Notes under the pieces: generated by a model
Seen by the model: only the letters and a program-made list of their open reading frames with translations
Databases searched by the model: none
What the model was told of the DNA's origin: nothing
In this document: one piece after another, positions 16,958-25,958 of the stretch
Position numbering within the stretch: the first letter of the stretch is position 1
Layout: each line of letters opens with the position of its first letter
Translations under genes and position numbers: made by a program
Assembly: GCA_019637395.1 (NCBI GenBank)
Contig: JAHBVR010000001.1
Span: forward strand, 248,001-312,000
Direction of reading: 5' to 3'
DNA length: 64,000 bases
From: Vulcanimicrobiota bacterium
GTDB lineage: Bacteria > Vulcanimicrobiota > Xenobia > Xenobiales > JADMJV01

Positions 16958-17965
16958 TCAGACCCGCAAAATGCGCCGGGCGATTTGAGCGGCGCCGTCC
17001 TGGGGAGGAGGCGGCAGCTTGGGCCGTCCGGTGCGGGCTTGCTCCAGGCTCTCAAACCAGTTTCCCGTGTACAGATCGCCGGGTTCGATGCGGCTGTAGG
17101 CCGTGTATTTCCGAATGGCCGCCTCAAGCAGGTAGGCCTCGCTGAAGTCAGCGCGCGGCACGTAGACGAGGGGCTTATCGTTGGCGATGCAGTCGGAGAC
17201 GATGCCGAAGCCCGGTTTGCTGACCACCACATCGGCTGAAGCCACGATGTCGCTGAAGGCCGCCTGGCTGTGGCGCGCCTGGGGCCAATCCATGCTGGTG
17301 AACAGCTCGTAAGGCAGGCCTTCCAAGCTACGCGGGTCCAGGTCCAGTTCGTGAAACCAGACCACCGCCCAAGGTTTGCCAGGGTCGGCGCCCGTTTCGG
17401 CCGCGATTTCGGCGCGCCGGTTGCTTCCGGGCCGGGCCACCAGCGGCACCGTTTCGGCTCCTTCTTTGATAGGCGCCGAGAACGGGTATTGCAGAGCCAG
17501 GGTGGCCTGGTGGTAGCCGGCCTGGAACCAGTCGCAAACTTCGTTCCAGGCGGATTCTCGTTGGGCGAACGGCCGATAAATGTAGTCCCAACCGAAGCTG
17601 GTCAGGGCCACGCCAGGGATTCCGGCCGCCCGGGCGGCCTGCAGGGGCAGCGAGGGCGAATCGACCACCACCAGGCGCGCCTGGTCCAAGAACTCGCGCT
17701 CCTTTTCCAGCAACCTCCCCGACTGTGACATAATGCCCTGAATTCTGCCCAAAGTGGCGAGAACATCACCGCGCACGGAATCCTTCTGAATGAGCCCGCA
17801 ATCAAAGGCCTGGCGGCGATACCCGCCTTGAAAGCGCGGCCGAAAGAACTCCTCGGGGACCTCGGTCACAATGGTAACCGGCTCATGCTTCTCCAATTCA
17901 GCGATGACTTCGAGCGAGCGGCCCGCGTGCCCATAACCGTGGGCCGTGATGTAGAAAGCGATCAT
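16958..17965 (-). CDS. Putative glycosyltransferase (MurG/GT-B-like)
   Basis: 335 residues. The N-terminal glycine-rich motif ITAHGYGHAGRSLEV resembles the start of MurG/UGT-type GT-B enzymes and the N-terminal part of some L-arabinokinases. The C-terminal donor-site region has SADVVVSKPGFGIVSDCIANDKPLVYVPR. It would transfer a sugar from a nucleotide sugar, acceptor unknown. I use the ATG at 17965, since the upstream TTG lacks a ribosome-binding site. It lies 73 bases before hisS on the same strand and is divergent from the tRNA-Thr gene. Confidence 0.7.
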   Translation of the reverse strand: MIAFYITAHGYGHAGRSLEVIAELEKHEPVTIVTEVPEEFFRPRFQGGYRRQAFDCGLIQKDSVRGDVLATLGRIQGIMSQSGRLLEKEREFLDQARLVVVDSPSLPLQAARAAGIPGVALTSFGWDYIYRPFAQRESAWNEVCDWFQAGYHQATLALQYPFSAPIKEGAETVPLVARPGSNRRAEIAAETGADPGKPWAVVWFHELDLDPRSLEGLPYELFTSMDWPQARHSQAAFSDIVASADVVVSKPGFGIVSDCIANDKPLVYVPRADFSEAYLLEAAIRKYTAYSRIEPGDLYTGNWFESLEQARTGRPKLPPPPQDGAAQIARRILRV

Positions 17966-17994
17966 GGCGCGGCCGCTTCCTCTCAAAACTCGTC

Positions 17995-18023
17995 TTGCCT
18001 GCCCCGAGTGCCTGTGCTATATT
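17995..18023 (+). promoter_or_regulatory. Promoter of tRNA-Thr
   Basis: -35 TTGCCT, a 17-base spacer, -10 TATATT preceded by TGC (extended -10). Predicted start is near 18030, ten bases before the tRNA. The spacer and -10 resemble the yqzL promoter (shared GTGCTATA). Confidence 0.75.
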
Positions 18024-18039
18024 GCCTCTGCAAAATCTT

Positions 18040-18114
18040 GCCGTTTTAGCTCAGGGGTAGAGCAACTCACTCGTAATGAGTAGGTCCGGGGTTCGAATCC
18101 CCGAAGCGGCTCCA
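18040..18114 (+). tRNA. tRNA-Thr (anticodon CGT)
   Basis: A complete cloverleaf of 75 bases including an encoded CCA. Acceptor GCCGTTT pairs with AAGCGGC (one G-T pair), the D arm is GCTC/GAGC, anticodon stem ACTCA/TGAGT holds loop CTCGTAA with anticodon CGT (decodes ACG), and the T arm has GGTTCGAATCC. Its 3' 45 bases are repeated, with two differences, at 19106-19149, so it served as an attachment site. Confidence 0.96.
18070..18114 (+). repeat. Left copy of tRNA-Thr 3'-half direct repeat (attL-like)
   Basis: From the anticodon loop to the CCA of tRNA-Thr. It matches 19106-19149 at all positions except one A/T change and one missing C. The two copies are 1,036 bases apart and enclose the MntA/HepT pair. 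Confidence 0.85.
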
Positions 18115-18315
18115 ACACTCCGTCCCTTATTCTGTAAGGGTTGGAAATCCCGGCCGGGAGGTTGCAACTCCCAGCCGAGGAAACTGGTCCCTCAGTGCGG
18201 TTCCCAAAGCCGCCCGAGGGCATTCAGTTATCAAAGACTCACAAACGGCCTCCGCCAGCCGGCAAGCGACAAAGGGGGCTGTTTTTGTTAGGAAAGTTGC
18301 CGGCGAAAGGGCCTT

Positions 18316-18621
18316 GTGGACGAGCAATTGCAGGAGCGAATTCCCCTCGACGAACTGCTGGCTTGGTGCCGGCGGGCACCGATCAAGAAGCTTTGGGTTT
18401 TCGGTTCGGTTTTGGGAGACTGGAAGCCTGATAGCGACGTAGATCTGCTGGTGGAGTTCACTCCCGGTCAGGAGCCTGACCTGTTCGGGTTGCTCGATCT
18501 GCAGGATGAATTGGAACTCCTCCTGGGTCGGCCAGTCGACCTGGTCCCCCAGGCGGCGGTGACAAACCCGTTCCGGCGCAAGCGAATCTGGGATACCCGT
18601 CGGGAAATCTATGCGGCTTGA
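18316..18621 (+). CDS. mntA: MntA-type nucleotidyltransferase antitoxin
   Basis: 101 residues of the minimal nucleotidyltransferase (MNT) fold. The motif VFGSVLGDWKPDSDVDLLVEF has the GS...DxD signature of active NTases (about residues 29-49). MntA antitoxins of this class inactivate the HepT RNase by adding AMP to it. The start is GTG with AAAGGG five bases before. It overlaps hepT by 11 bases. The pair lies between tRNA-Thr and the duplicated tRNA 3' half, so it is probably horizontally acquired. There is no integrase between the repeats. Confidence 0.88.
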   Translation: MDEQLQERIPLDELLAWCRRAPIKKLWVFGSVLGDWKPDSDVDLLVEFTPGQEPDLFGLLDLQDELELLLGRPVDLVPQAAVTNPFRRKRIWDTRREIYAA

Positions 18622-18970
18622 GGACGATGACCAGGCGTTCCTGTGGGACATGCGGGAGGCCGCCAGTGACATCTCCAGGACCGTGCTCGAGCTGAGCGCG
18701 GATGAGTTCGCCAGCAACAAATTCACCCGCCTGGCGGTCGAGCGCCTGGCCATCATCTTGGGGGAAGCAGCCGCGAAGGTCTCGGAGTCCTATCGCCTGG
18801 CTCACGGGGAAATTGATTGGCGCCGAATCCAGCGGCTGCGCAACAGCATGGCCCACGAGTATGGAAGCAGACTGGCTCTAGGGTTTTACCGGACCTGCCG
18901 TGAGTTCGTCGTTCCCCTTTCTCTTCAGCTGGACACTCTCTGCCCACAACCACCAACGGAGGGACTCTGA
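18611..18970 (+). CDS. hepT: HepT-like HEPN ribonuclease toxin
   Basis: 119 residues, all helical. The HEPN RNase motif RX4-6H is present as R77-NSMA-H82, followed by the usual tyrosine (HEY). HepT toxins are RNases, some of which cut tRNA, kept silent by the MntA partner just upstream (11-base overlap). All expected active residues are present, so the toxin looks intact. The stop codon sits in a 17-base palindrome. Confidence 0.9.
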   Translation: MRLEDDDQAFLWDMREAASDISRTVLELSADEFASNKFTRLAVERLAIILGEAAAKVSESYRLAHGEIDWRRIQRLRNSMAHEYGSRLALGFYRTCREFVVPLSLQLDTLCPQPPTEGL

Positions 18971-18984
18971 TCACCTGGTGATCA
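18968..18984. repeat. 17-base palindrome at the hepT stop
   Basis: TGATCACC-T-GGTGATCA, a perfect inverted repeat around one T that begins with the hepT stop codon. It could be a protein-binding site; the arms are short for a terminator and no T run follows. Confidence 0.4.
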
Positions 18985-19105
18985 CCGACAGTTCCCAATA
19001 GCCTGGAACAGGCTCGGATGCCCCTTGCTGACACAGCCCCGTAAATCCTTATTTCATCGAGTTTTCCAGAAACTCTGGAACAGTTTGAAACACCGTCCTG
19101 TGTCC

Positions 19106-19149
19106 CTCGTATTGAGTAGGTCCGGGGTTCGAATCCCGAAGCGGCTCCA
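19106..19149 (+). repeat. Truncated tRNA-Thr remnant (attR-like)
   Basis: CTCGTATTGAGTAGGTCCGG and the following bases through GCGGCTCCA repeat the 3' part of tRNA-Thr (anticodon loop to CCA). The acceptor 5' half, D arm and 5' anticodon stem are absent, so it cannot be a working tRNA. This is what is left when an element integrates into a tRNA 3' end. It marks the right border of the MntA/HepT segment. Confidence 0.85.
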
Positions 19150-19196
19150 GTCAGGACCTCGGTTTTACCAGGGTCCGCCGGGGATGGGACGCGACT

Positions 19197-19613
19197 TCAG
19201 GCATCGGGCAAGAAGGGGTTGATCACCCTGACCCCGCCATAGTCTTGACCGTGCCTCAAGTCCTCAGAGAGTACGGTGCGGCAACCGAAAGCTCTGGCGG
19301 CTTCAATGATGGCTGCATCCCAATAGGACAACTGAAACGGTCACGGCAGTGAAGTGCCGTATCCAATAAGTCCAGCGTGAGTTCCACCACGGGGAAACGC
19401 CGGAATGATTGAATCAACGCGCAAGCTTGTTGGTGGGTGAGAGGGTCGGGACGTCGCTGATGGGTAGCCTGAACGTAAAATTCTTGCAAGACCTGGACGG
19501 ACAAAACCAGGTCTTGAGCTGTCAATATTTGCAGGGCGGCCCGGGTTTTGTCGCTCTCATCAATGGCGGTGGCTACTGCATAAAGCAAAATGTTGGTATT
19601 AACGATACCTCAC
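19197..19613 (-). pseudogene. Decayed VapC-type PIN-domain toxin
   Basis: Three frames together spell a VapC protein. GTG at 19613 gives a start resembling MRY. After one extra base the next frame reads VNTNILLYAVATAIDE and on to LLDTALHCRDR. A base missing near 19336 moves the rest to a frame reading QLSYWDAAIIEAARAFGC, then VLSEDL and a normal end (NPFLPDA). So there are two frameshifts, and the first catalytic aspartate (DTN) has become Asn (NTN). VapC toxins are metal-dependent RNases; this one should be inactive. It lies just outside the tRNA remnant, beside its equally damaged antitoxin. Confidence 0.75.
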
Positions 19614-19833
19614 GGCGAGAGTGAACATCCTCTCTAGAGAGACGATAGCCGGCACGAAACTCACGGATAGACGCAATCGTCTGGGCTTGCAGCTTTACCA
19701 GTCTTTCGAACTCGCTCTCTTCGTCGGCGAGTTTCATCAGAAACTCCTTTAACCGAAGTATTTGGCTGGGCAGCCTTATTCTAGCCTTTCGGTAAACCTC
19801 TTCCGGCACAGCTACTGTGATATTAGTCTCCAC
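19573..19833 (-). pseudogene. Damaged VapB-like antitoxin
   Basis: From the GTG at 19833 the product begins ETNITVAVPEEVYRKARI, a ribbon-helix-helix antitoxin start. The middle (RLPSQILRL) only makes sense in the next frame, which reads AAQPNTSVK as expected of the family; the original frame returns at KEFLMKLADEESEFE. Two opposite frameshifts thus scramble about ten residues while keeping the frame open. The C-terminus (SREDVHSRREV) runs 41 bases into the vapC remnant. Confidence 0.55.
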
Positions 19834-19876
19834 ACTGAAGTCAAACCGGTTGGGGTAGGCGCGACTCCGCGGGAGT

Positions 19877-20599
19877 TCAATCCCCGGCATAGAGCGTGGA
19901 CTCCAGAAAGCGTAAGGCCCGAACCCCGAACCAACTGAAGCTCTCTCCATCCACGAAAGCATAGGGGAAACCCAGCCCCTCGAGCCCCTGCCGCTTACGC
20001 AAGAACGGATAGGGCTCCGAAGAAAAAAGCAACAGGGTCGAGTCCCGGTCGAAGCCCGAAAGGTCCACGACCGGGTATTTCTCCGAAAATCCATGCACGG
20101 GGTAGCCCGTCTTACGCAAAACCGAGCCGATGAAGGTGTCCGGACCCACGGCCATCCAGGGGTCGCGCCAGATCACGTAGACCACTGAACGCACCTCCCC
20201 TTGCGGCCGCCTCCCCCACTCCACAATTCCCGGCCAGCCGGCGCAGGGCTCAGCCACCGCCACTTCAGACCAGCGCGCGGCCCACTCAGCCAACCGTCCA
20301 CAGCCCAAGACGAGCGAGAGGTCGCGGAGCGCCGGCCCCACATCCCCCACGCTCAAAATGTGACTGGCCCACACCGGCAGCCCCGAGTCCAGGGACATAA
20401 AAAGCGGGTTCTCCTCCTTATCCAACACCAGCAAATCCGCCCCCAGCGACAACACCCGAGGCAAATTCCAGTCCTTGGTGCCCCCCACTCGGACCACCGA
20501 AGAGGGCGGGTGCACGCAGAAACGGGTTCTTCCCACCACTTCCACCCCGGCTTCCAGCAAGGTTTCCGTCCAGGAAGGCACCATGGAAATGACTCTCAC
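19877..20599 (-). CDS. BtuF-like helical-backbone metal/cobalamin-binding protein
   Basis: 240 residues. The N-terminus [24 protein letters not shown] matches the start of vitamin-B12/iron-siderophore binding proteins, followed by [22 protein letters not shown] and a C-terminal lobe. There is no signal peptide, so this is not a standard periplasmic receptor. It begins with GTG and is divergent from icmF with only 36 bases between start codons. A role in B12 handling for IcmF is a reasonable inference. Somewhat shorter than BtuF (about 265 residues). Confidence 0.75.
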   Translation of the reverse strand: MRVISMVPSWTETLLEAGVEVVGRTRFCVHPPSSVVRVGGTKDWNLPRVLSLGADLLVLDKEENPLFMSLDSGLPVWASHILSVGDVGPALRDLSLVLGCGRLAEWAARWSEVAVAEPCAGWPGIVEWGRRPQGEVRSVVYVIWRDPWMAVGPDTFIGSVLRKTGYPVHGFSEKYPVVDLSGFDRDSTLLLFSSEPYPFLRKRQGLEGLGFPYAFVDGESFSWFGVRALRFLESTLYAGD

Positions 20600-20635
20600 G
20601 ATTCAAGTCCCGCCCGGCTGGGTAGCAAGGAGCCA

Positions 20636-23600
20636 ATGACGCTCACAATTGCCCCCACCACATACCCTATCCGCCTGGTCACGGCCGCCTCGCTGTTTGA
20701 CGGCCATGATGCCGCCATCAACATTATGCGCCGCCTCATGCAAAGCGCCGGAGCCGAGGTCATCCACCTCGGGCACAACCGCTCGGTCCAGGAAATCGTC
20801 AACTGCGCCATCCAGGAAGATGTGCAAGGAATTGCCATCACTTCCTACCAGGGTGGCCACGTCGAGTATTTCAAATACATGATCGACCTCATCCGCCAGG
20901 CCGGCGCCAACATCAAGGTATTCGGGGGGGGCGGCGGCACCATTCTGCCCGACGAGATCGAAGAACTCCACCACTACGGCGTCACCCGTATCTACTCGCC
21001 CGATGACGGCCGCCAGATGGGTCTCGAGGGCATGATCAAAGACCTCTTGAAAAGCTGTGATTTCGAAAAACGCAGCCACGACTTCAAGCCGTTCCTGAAC
21101 CAGAAAACCCAGGCGGAAACGGCCGCCCTCATCACCATCGCGGAAAACCACCGTGAGGTGGCCGATCAGCTCAAAGCCAGCTTGAAGCCCAACCAGGCCC
21201 CCGTGCTGGGCATCACCGGCACCGGTGGCTCCGGTAAATCCAGTCTGGTGGATGAATTCGTGCGCCGCTTCCTGGCCGACCAGCCCGGGAAGAAGGTGGC
21301 CGTGCTCTCCGTCGATCCCTCCAAGCGCAAGTCCGGCGGCGCCCTGCTCGGCGATCGCATCCGCATGAACTCGATCGACAGCCCGCGCGTCTTTATGCGC
21401 TCGCTGGCCACCCGCCAGTCCAACCTGGCCCTCTCGCGCCACATCGGCGACGCCGTCCAGATCTGCCGCGCCGCCGGCTATGACCTGATCCTGCTGGAAA
21501 CCTCCGGCATCGGCCAGTCGGATACGGAGATCACCGAATTTTCCGATGTCTCCCTCTACGTCATGACGGCCGAATACGGCGCCGCCACCCAGCTCGAGAA
21601 AATCGACATGCTGGACTTCGCCGACATCGTGGCCATCAACAAATTCGACAAACGGGGCAGCCTGGACGCCCTGCGCGACGTGAAAAAGCAGTGGCGCCGC
21701 AATCACAACGACTTCCAAAGAGAAGACGTGCCCGTTTATGGCACCATCGCCAGCCAGTTCAACGACCCCGGCATGAACGAACTCTACGGCGCCATCATGG
21801 ACAAGCTCGAGTTCGGCCACCAGCAATTGACCACCGGTTCCAGTGAAAAACACTGGATCATCCCACCCGAGCGCAGCCGCTACCTGGCCGAAATCGTGGA
21901 GACCTGCGAAGCTTATGACGCCCGGGTCAAAGCCCAGGCCCAGATCGCCCGCCGCATGTATCAACTCAGCGGCACCATCCAAACCATTCGCGCCACCGTC
22001 GGTCAGAAGCGCCTGGACATCGTCGAGCCCAAAGGCCCGGACGACACCGTGCATGTCACTCAGCGCATCGAAGGAGAACCGGACTACCTCAAAGACCTGG
22101 AAGAGCTCTACAAACAGTTGGAAAGCCAGCTCCACAGCGATTGCAAGCTGCTGCTGCAGGAATGGCCGGCCACCCAACGCCGCTACGCAGCCGCCAAATA
22201 TCAGTTTGACGTACGTGGCAAGACCATCGAGCTGGACCTGGTCAGCGAAACCCTATCCCACTTGAAAATCCCCAAGGTGGCCCTGCCGAAATACGAAGAC
22301 TGGGGTGACCTGCTCACCTGGTTGATGCGCGAAGCCCCGCCCGGGCAGTTCCCTTTCACCGCCGGCGTCTTCCCGCTCAAGCGCGAGAACGAAGACCCGG
22401 CCCGCATGTTCGCCGGCGAAGGCGGTCCGGAGCGCACCAACCGAAGATTCCACTATCTCTCCCAAGGCATGCCGGCGGCCCGCCTGTCCACCGCCTTTGA
22501 CTCGGTCACCCTGTACGGAGAAGATCCCGATCAACGCCCCGACATATATGGCAAAGTGGGCAATTCCGGCGTTTCCATCGCCAGCCTGGACGACGCCAAA
22601 AAGCTTTATTCGGGATTTGACCTGTGCGATCCGAAAACGTCCGTGTCCATGACCATCAACGGCCCGGCTCCCATGCTGCTGGCCTTCTTTCTCAATGCCG
22701 CCATCGACCAGGCTTGCGAAAAATACATCCAGGCCAACAACATCCCGTTTACTCCGAGCGGACCCACCTACCAGGGCGAACTACCCGAGGGCAACAATGG
22801 TCTGGGTCTGATGCTACTCGGCACTTCGGGCGACCAGGTCCTGCCCCCCGACGTCTACGCCAAAATCAAAGCCGACACGCTCAAGGCCGTGCGCGGCACG
22901 GTCCAGGCCGACATCCTTAAAGAAGACCAGGCCCAGAACACCTGCATCTTCTCGACCGATTTCGCCCTGAGGCTGATGGGCGACATCCAGCAGTATTTTA
23001 TCGATCACAAAGTGCGCAACTTCTACTCCGTCTCCATCTCCGGCTACCATATCGCCGAAGCCGGGGCCAACCCGATTTCCCAACTGGCCTTCACCCTGGC
23101 CAACGGTTTCACATTCGTGGAATACTACCTGAGCCGGGGCATGCATATCGACGACTTTGCCCCGAACCTTTCGTTCTTTTTCTCCAATGGAATGGACCCG
23201 GAATACACCGTCATCGGACGGGTGGCCCGGCGCCTCTGGTCCCGTGCCATTCGTGACAAATACGGCGGAAACGAACGTAGCCAGAAGCTCAAATACCACA
23301 TCCAGACCTCGGGGCGCTCGCTGCACGCTCAGGAAATCGCCTTCAACGACATCCGCACCACTCTGCAGGCGCTGCTGGCTCTCCAGGACAACTGCAACTC
23401 GCTGCACACCAACGCCTACGACGAAGCCATCACCACCCCCACCGAGGAAAGCGTGCGCCGCGCCCTGGCCATCCAGTTGGTCATCAACAAGGAATTCGGC
23501 CTTTCCAAGAACGAGAACCCCACTCAGGGCTCATTCGTAGTCGAAGAATTGACCGATCTGGTGGAAGCGGCGGTACTCCAGGAGTTCCGTTCACTCTCCG

Positions 23601-23992
23601 AGCGCGGCGGCGTGCTGGGAGCGATGGAGCGCATGTATCAAAGGTCAAAAATCCAGGAAGAATCACTCTACTACGAGACCCTCAAGCATGAAGGCAAACT
23701 GCCCATCATCGGCGTCAATACCTTCCTGGATCCGCAGGGCTCCCCCACCATCATTCCTCCCGAAGTGATCCGCGCCACCAGCGAAGAAAAGGACTACGCC
23801 ATCCGAGCGCGCGACGCATTCTGGAAAAAACATGAACAACAGGCCAAACAACGGCTCAAGGAAGTTCAGCGTGCCGCCATCCAGCACGAAAATCTCTTCG
23901 AAAGTCTGATGGAGGCGGCCAAAGTGTGCACTTTGGGCCAACTCTCCGCGGCCCTCTATGAAGTGGGCGGCCAATACCGCCGCAACATGTGA
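20636..23992 (+). CDS. icmF: Fused isobutyryl-CoA mutase IcmF (B12-dependent)
   Basis: 1,118 residues, the normal IcmF layout. The B12-binding domain comes first ([17 protein letters not shown]22, H24). A MeaI-type GTPase chaperone follows with P-loop [12 protein letters not shown] (about 192-203) and [20 protein letters not shown]. The mutase barrel comes last (for example [18 protein letters not shown] and [20 protein letters not shown]). It rearranges isobutyryl-CoA and n-butyryl-CoA; some members take pivalyl- or isovaleryl-CoA. I chose the ATG at 20636 (AAGGAG upstream, though close), since the longer frame overlaps the divergent gene. Linked to branched-chain acyl-CoA metabolism; the sucCD genes supply nearby succinyl-CoA chemistry. 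Confidence 0.95.
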   Translation: MTLTIAPTTYPIRLVTAASLFDGHDAAINIMRRLMQSAGAEVIHLGHNRSVQEIVNCAIQEDVQGIAITSYQGGHVEYFKYMIDLIRQAGANIKVFGGGGGTILPDEIEELHHYGVTRIYSPDDGRQMGLEGMIKDLLKSCDFEKRSHDFKPFLNQKTQAETAALITIAENHREVADQLKASLKPNQAPVLGITGTGGSGKSSLVDEFVRRFLADQPGKKVAVLSVDPSKRKSGGALLGDRIRMNSIDSPRVFMRSLATRQSNLALSRHIGDAVQICRAAGYDLILLETSGIGQSDTEITEFSDVSLYVMTAEYGAATQLEKIDMLDFADIVAINKFDKRGSLDALRDVKKQWRRNHNDFQREDVPVYGTIASQFNDPGMNELYGAIMDKLEFGHQQLTTGSSEKHWIIPPERSRYLAEIVETCEAYDARVKAQAQIARRMYQLSGTIQTIRATVGQKRLDIVEPKGPDDTVHVTQRIEGEPDYLKDLEELYKQLESQLHSDCKLLLQEWPATQRRYAAAKYQFDVRGKTIELDLVSETLSHLKIPKVALPKYEDWGDLLTWLMREAPPGQFPFTAGVFPLKRENEDPARMFAGEGGPERTNRRFHYLSQGMPAARLSTAFDSVTLYGEDPDQRPDIYGKVGNSGVSIASLDDAKKLYSGFDLCDPKTSVSMTINGPAPMLLAFFLNAAIDQACEKYIQANNIPFTPSGPTYQGELPEGNNGLGLMLLGTSGDQVLPPDVYAKIKADTLKAVRGTVQADILKEDQAQNTCIFSTDFALRLMGDIQQYFIDHKVRNFYSVSISGYHIAEAGANPISQLAFTLANGFTFVEYYLSRGMHIDDFAPNLSFFFSNGMDPEYTVIGRVARRLWSRAIRDKYGGNERSQKLKYHIQTSGRSLHAQEIAFNDIRTTLQALLALQDNCNSLHTNAYDEAITTPTEESVRRALAIQLVINKEFGLSKNENPTQGSFVVEELTDLVEAAVLQEFRSLSERGGVLGAMERMYQRSKIQEESLYYETLKHEGKLPIIGVNTFLDPQGSPTIIPPEVIRATSEEKDYAIRARDAFWKKHEQQAKQRLKEVQRAAIQHENLFESLMEAAKVCTLGQLSAALYEVGGQYRRNM

Positions 23993-23994
23993 CC

Positions 23995-24525
23995 TCAGCG
24001 TCTGCGCAGCAGAAACCAGACGGCCAGACCCAGGCCCGCCAAGACCAGGCCCCCCAACCCGCCGGCACCAGCGGACGCGTGGCGGCGACGCTCGTAAATC
24101 GGGCGCACATCGCCGCTGATCAATTCCTTTTCGCTGGCCGCCCGCAAACCCAGCAGCGCGGGTAAAGCCAGCACCCGGCGGCAAGTGCGCTCATACTCGG
24201 CTGAAGTCTCGGGATGATATTCGAAATACTCCTTGGCCCTCTCCTGAAAGGCCATGGCAAAGTCCCCTCGTGACAGATACACCGTATAAAAGTGATGGGT
24301 CTTGAGATCCCCCATCCTCTCGTAGTGGTCCACCACGAACTCGTCCAAGGAATCCAGAGATAGCGTGATCTCCGGCCCCTTCAAGGACGGACCGGTGACC
24401 GTTCGGGCCCTCAAATCAAAACGCACGCGCCCTCCTGAAAAGGGCACGTAAAGCACCTCATCTTCCAGCCAGGCGTCCGAGAAGTAGACGGAATGGGCGG
24501 CGTCGCGCATCAACTGAGTCAACAT
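23995..24525 (-). CDS. Tail-anchored protein of unknown function
   Basis: 176 residues. The soluble part (1-150) has no recognised domain. The C-terminus is a Gly-rich stretch, a hydrophobic segment and an Arg cluster (GAGGLGGLVLAGLGLAVWFL then LRRRR-like end), which resembles a GlyGly-CTERM tail but without an N-terminal signal peptide. The ATG at 24525 has AGAGGA eight bases upstream. It converges with icmF, two bases separating the stops. Confidence 0.6.
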   Translation of the reverse strand: MLTQLMRDAAHSVYFSDAWLEDEVLYVPFSGGRVRFDLRARTVTGPSLKGPEITLSLDSLDEFVVDHYERMGDLKTHHFYTVYLSRGDFAMAFQERAKEYFEYHPETSAEYERTCRRVLALPALLGLRAASEKELISGDVRPIYERRRHASAGAGGLGGLVLAGLGLAVWFLLRRR

Positions 24526-24614
24526 CCCCGTCCTCTTCTCCAAAGTACCTTCATCCCTTCGAACATCAAGAGAACAAGTCTAAACTGAGCTCAGAACCTG
24601 AAGGGACACACACT

Positions 24615-24797
24615 ATGTTACGTTGGGCACTTTTCTTCTTTCTGGTCGCGCTGGTGGCGGCCATGTTCGGCTATGGCGGCTTTGCCGCGTTCTCGGCCGA
24701 TATCGGCAAAACGCTATTAGGCGTCTTCCTAGTGCTGGTCTTGCTGGCCATCGCCTTAGGTGGCTGGGGCTACAATCGTTTCTTTGGCAGCCGCTAG
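24615..24797 (+). CDS. DUF1328 (YtjA-like) small membrane protein
   Basis: 60 residues, two membrane helices: MLRWALFFFLVALVAAMFG and TLLGVFLVLVLLAIALGGW. This is the DUF1328 pattern, small inner-membrane proteins of unknown role, often stress-linked. ATG start with GAAGGG upstream. Its last 42 bases overlap the 3' end of the convergent PurA-like gene. Confidence 0.85.
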   Translation: MLRWALFFFLVALVAAMFGYGGFAAFSADIGKTLLGVFLVLVLLAIALGGWGYNRFFGSR

Positions 24798-25958
24798 AGC
24801 CCGTTTGTGGTTCGCGCCTGGTCCCCAGGACTCGAACCACAAAGGCGCTCCCAAAGCCGCCACGTAGCTCTCCAGCTCAAACGGCTCATAAACCGGTGCG
24901 CAGCCCCCCAGGAGCCGGGTCAGAGTCTGCTGATATTCCAGGTCCTGAAACGGCCCCGGCTGCAGTTCTCCGCCAGCGTATGAGACACACTGCAACCAGT
25001 CCGGCCCGACCCGATCCAGGTGCGTGATGGCCAGCCCGTCCACGCCTCCGCAACAGGCCAGGGCGTAGCGGCCCAAAACCGCGTCCGCCCAGCCGGTGCG
25101 AAAGGCGCCCTGCCAGGGACCGTGCACATTGTCCGGCTCGTCCAACCCTAAATCGCAGGCGCTGGGCAAGGGCCCGTTACCATGCCTCGTCATATAACTG
25201 CGCAACACCCCCAACCGCACCACCTCACCGGCATACCCCTGCAACAGCGCCAGCGCGTTGTCAAACGTGCAGGTCGACCAGGTGGTGTGCGGATGAAAGC
25301 CCCGCCATTCATCCAGCAATACCCCCTGGGCGCCTTCGAACACCACCGTTTCACGAAAGACGTCCTCGGCCATGGCCACCCCCAGGGACCCCACCAGCGC
25401 AATCCACTCCTCGATCAGCGTGCGGCTTTCCAGCACCGGATCCGGCCCCAGTTCCGCCCACTTGCGCGACTGGATCCGCAGCAGCTTGCGCCGCAACAGC
25501 GCCGCTGAGGATAAATCGCAAAAGCGAATGGCATCCTCAGGAAAAGCCAGCGAATCGGCCACCGTCTCCCCCACCCCCAGGCCGCAGGACCCGTGGCGCA
25601 AGCGCCGCTCGCGAATGTGGTTGGCGGCCACATGAAAGGGAGTGGTCACCAGCGCCTCAGGAGCGACCGTAATTGCGGACAGCCCGCAGCCCAACACCTC
25701 GGCTTCCCGCAGCAGACCCCCCGGATGGACGATCATGAAACGAGACAAATGAGTGCGCACGCCCGGCACCAGCGAACCGGCGCCGAACTGAGAAAAGGTA
25801 TGTTTCCGACCGTCCGGAGCCACCACCGTGTGCCCGGCCTGGGCGCCGCCATTAAAACGCACGACCAGGCGGGCATCCAGTTCCCGCACCAGGTAGTCGG
25901 TCATCGTTCCCTTGCCCGAATCGCCAAATCCGAGGTCGACAACGATGACCGCCTTCAC
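24756..25958 (-). CDS. Divergent adenylosuccinate synthetase-like protein
   Basis: 400 residues, PurA fold recognisable throughout: P-loop VDLGFGDSGKGTMTDYL (canonical GDEGKG), FNGGAQAGHTVV with the catalytic His (H43), YMTRHGNGPLPS, GAFRTGWADAVLGRYA and LAITHLDRVG. PurA joins IMP and aspartate using GTP. The catalytic Asp (D13) is kept, but the next Glu is Ser and the Arg-rich IMP loop is reduced. It is shorter than PurA (about 430). The GTG start overlaps the VWA gene stop by four bases. In an operon with a kinase-like and a VWA protein, it is unlikely to be the housekeeping enzyme; a related nucleotide-amino acid ligase is possible. Confidence 0.8.
   Translation of the reverse strand: MKAVIVVDLGFGDSGKGTMTDYLVRELDARLVVRFNGGAQAGHTVVAPDGRKHTFSQFGAGSLVPGVRTHLSRFMIVHPGGLLREAEVLGCGLSAITVAPEALVTTPFHVAANHIRERRLRHGSCGLGVGETVADSLAFPEDAIRFCDLSSAALLRRKLLRIQSRKWAELGPDPVLESRTLIEEWIALVGSLGVAMAEDVFRETVVFEGAQGVLLDEWRGFHPHTTWSTCTFDNALALLQGYAGEVVRLGVLRSYMTRHGNGPLPSACDLGLDEPDNVHGPWQGAFRTGWADAVLGRYALACCGGVDGLAITHLDRVGPDWLQCVSYAGGELQPGPFQDLEYQQTLTRLLGGCAPVYEPFELESYVAALGAPLWFESWGPGANHKRALAAAKETIVAPAT

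Noticed and set aside
16885-17232. N-terminal extension of hisS by 116 residues
   Set aside because: Low-complexity sequence overlapping the glycosyltransferase gene; GTG 16884 with AGAGGTG gives a normal HisRS.
20201-20635. N-terminal extension of icmF by 145 residues
   Set aside because: It overlaps the divergent BtuF-like gene, is Arg/Pro/His-rich and absent from IcmF proteins; the ATG at 20636 gives the family length.
20603-22177. 524-codon frame antisense to icmF
   Set aside because: No start signal or family motif; icmF is certain on the other strand.
24756-25958. Phage-type PurZ (diaminopurine pathway)
   Set aside because: The catalytic Asp of GDxGKG is kept here, whereas my understanding is that PurZ enzymes replace it; there are no phage genes nearby. 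A tree would decide.
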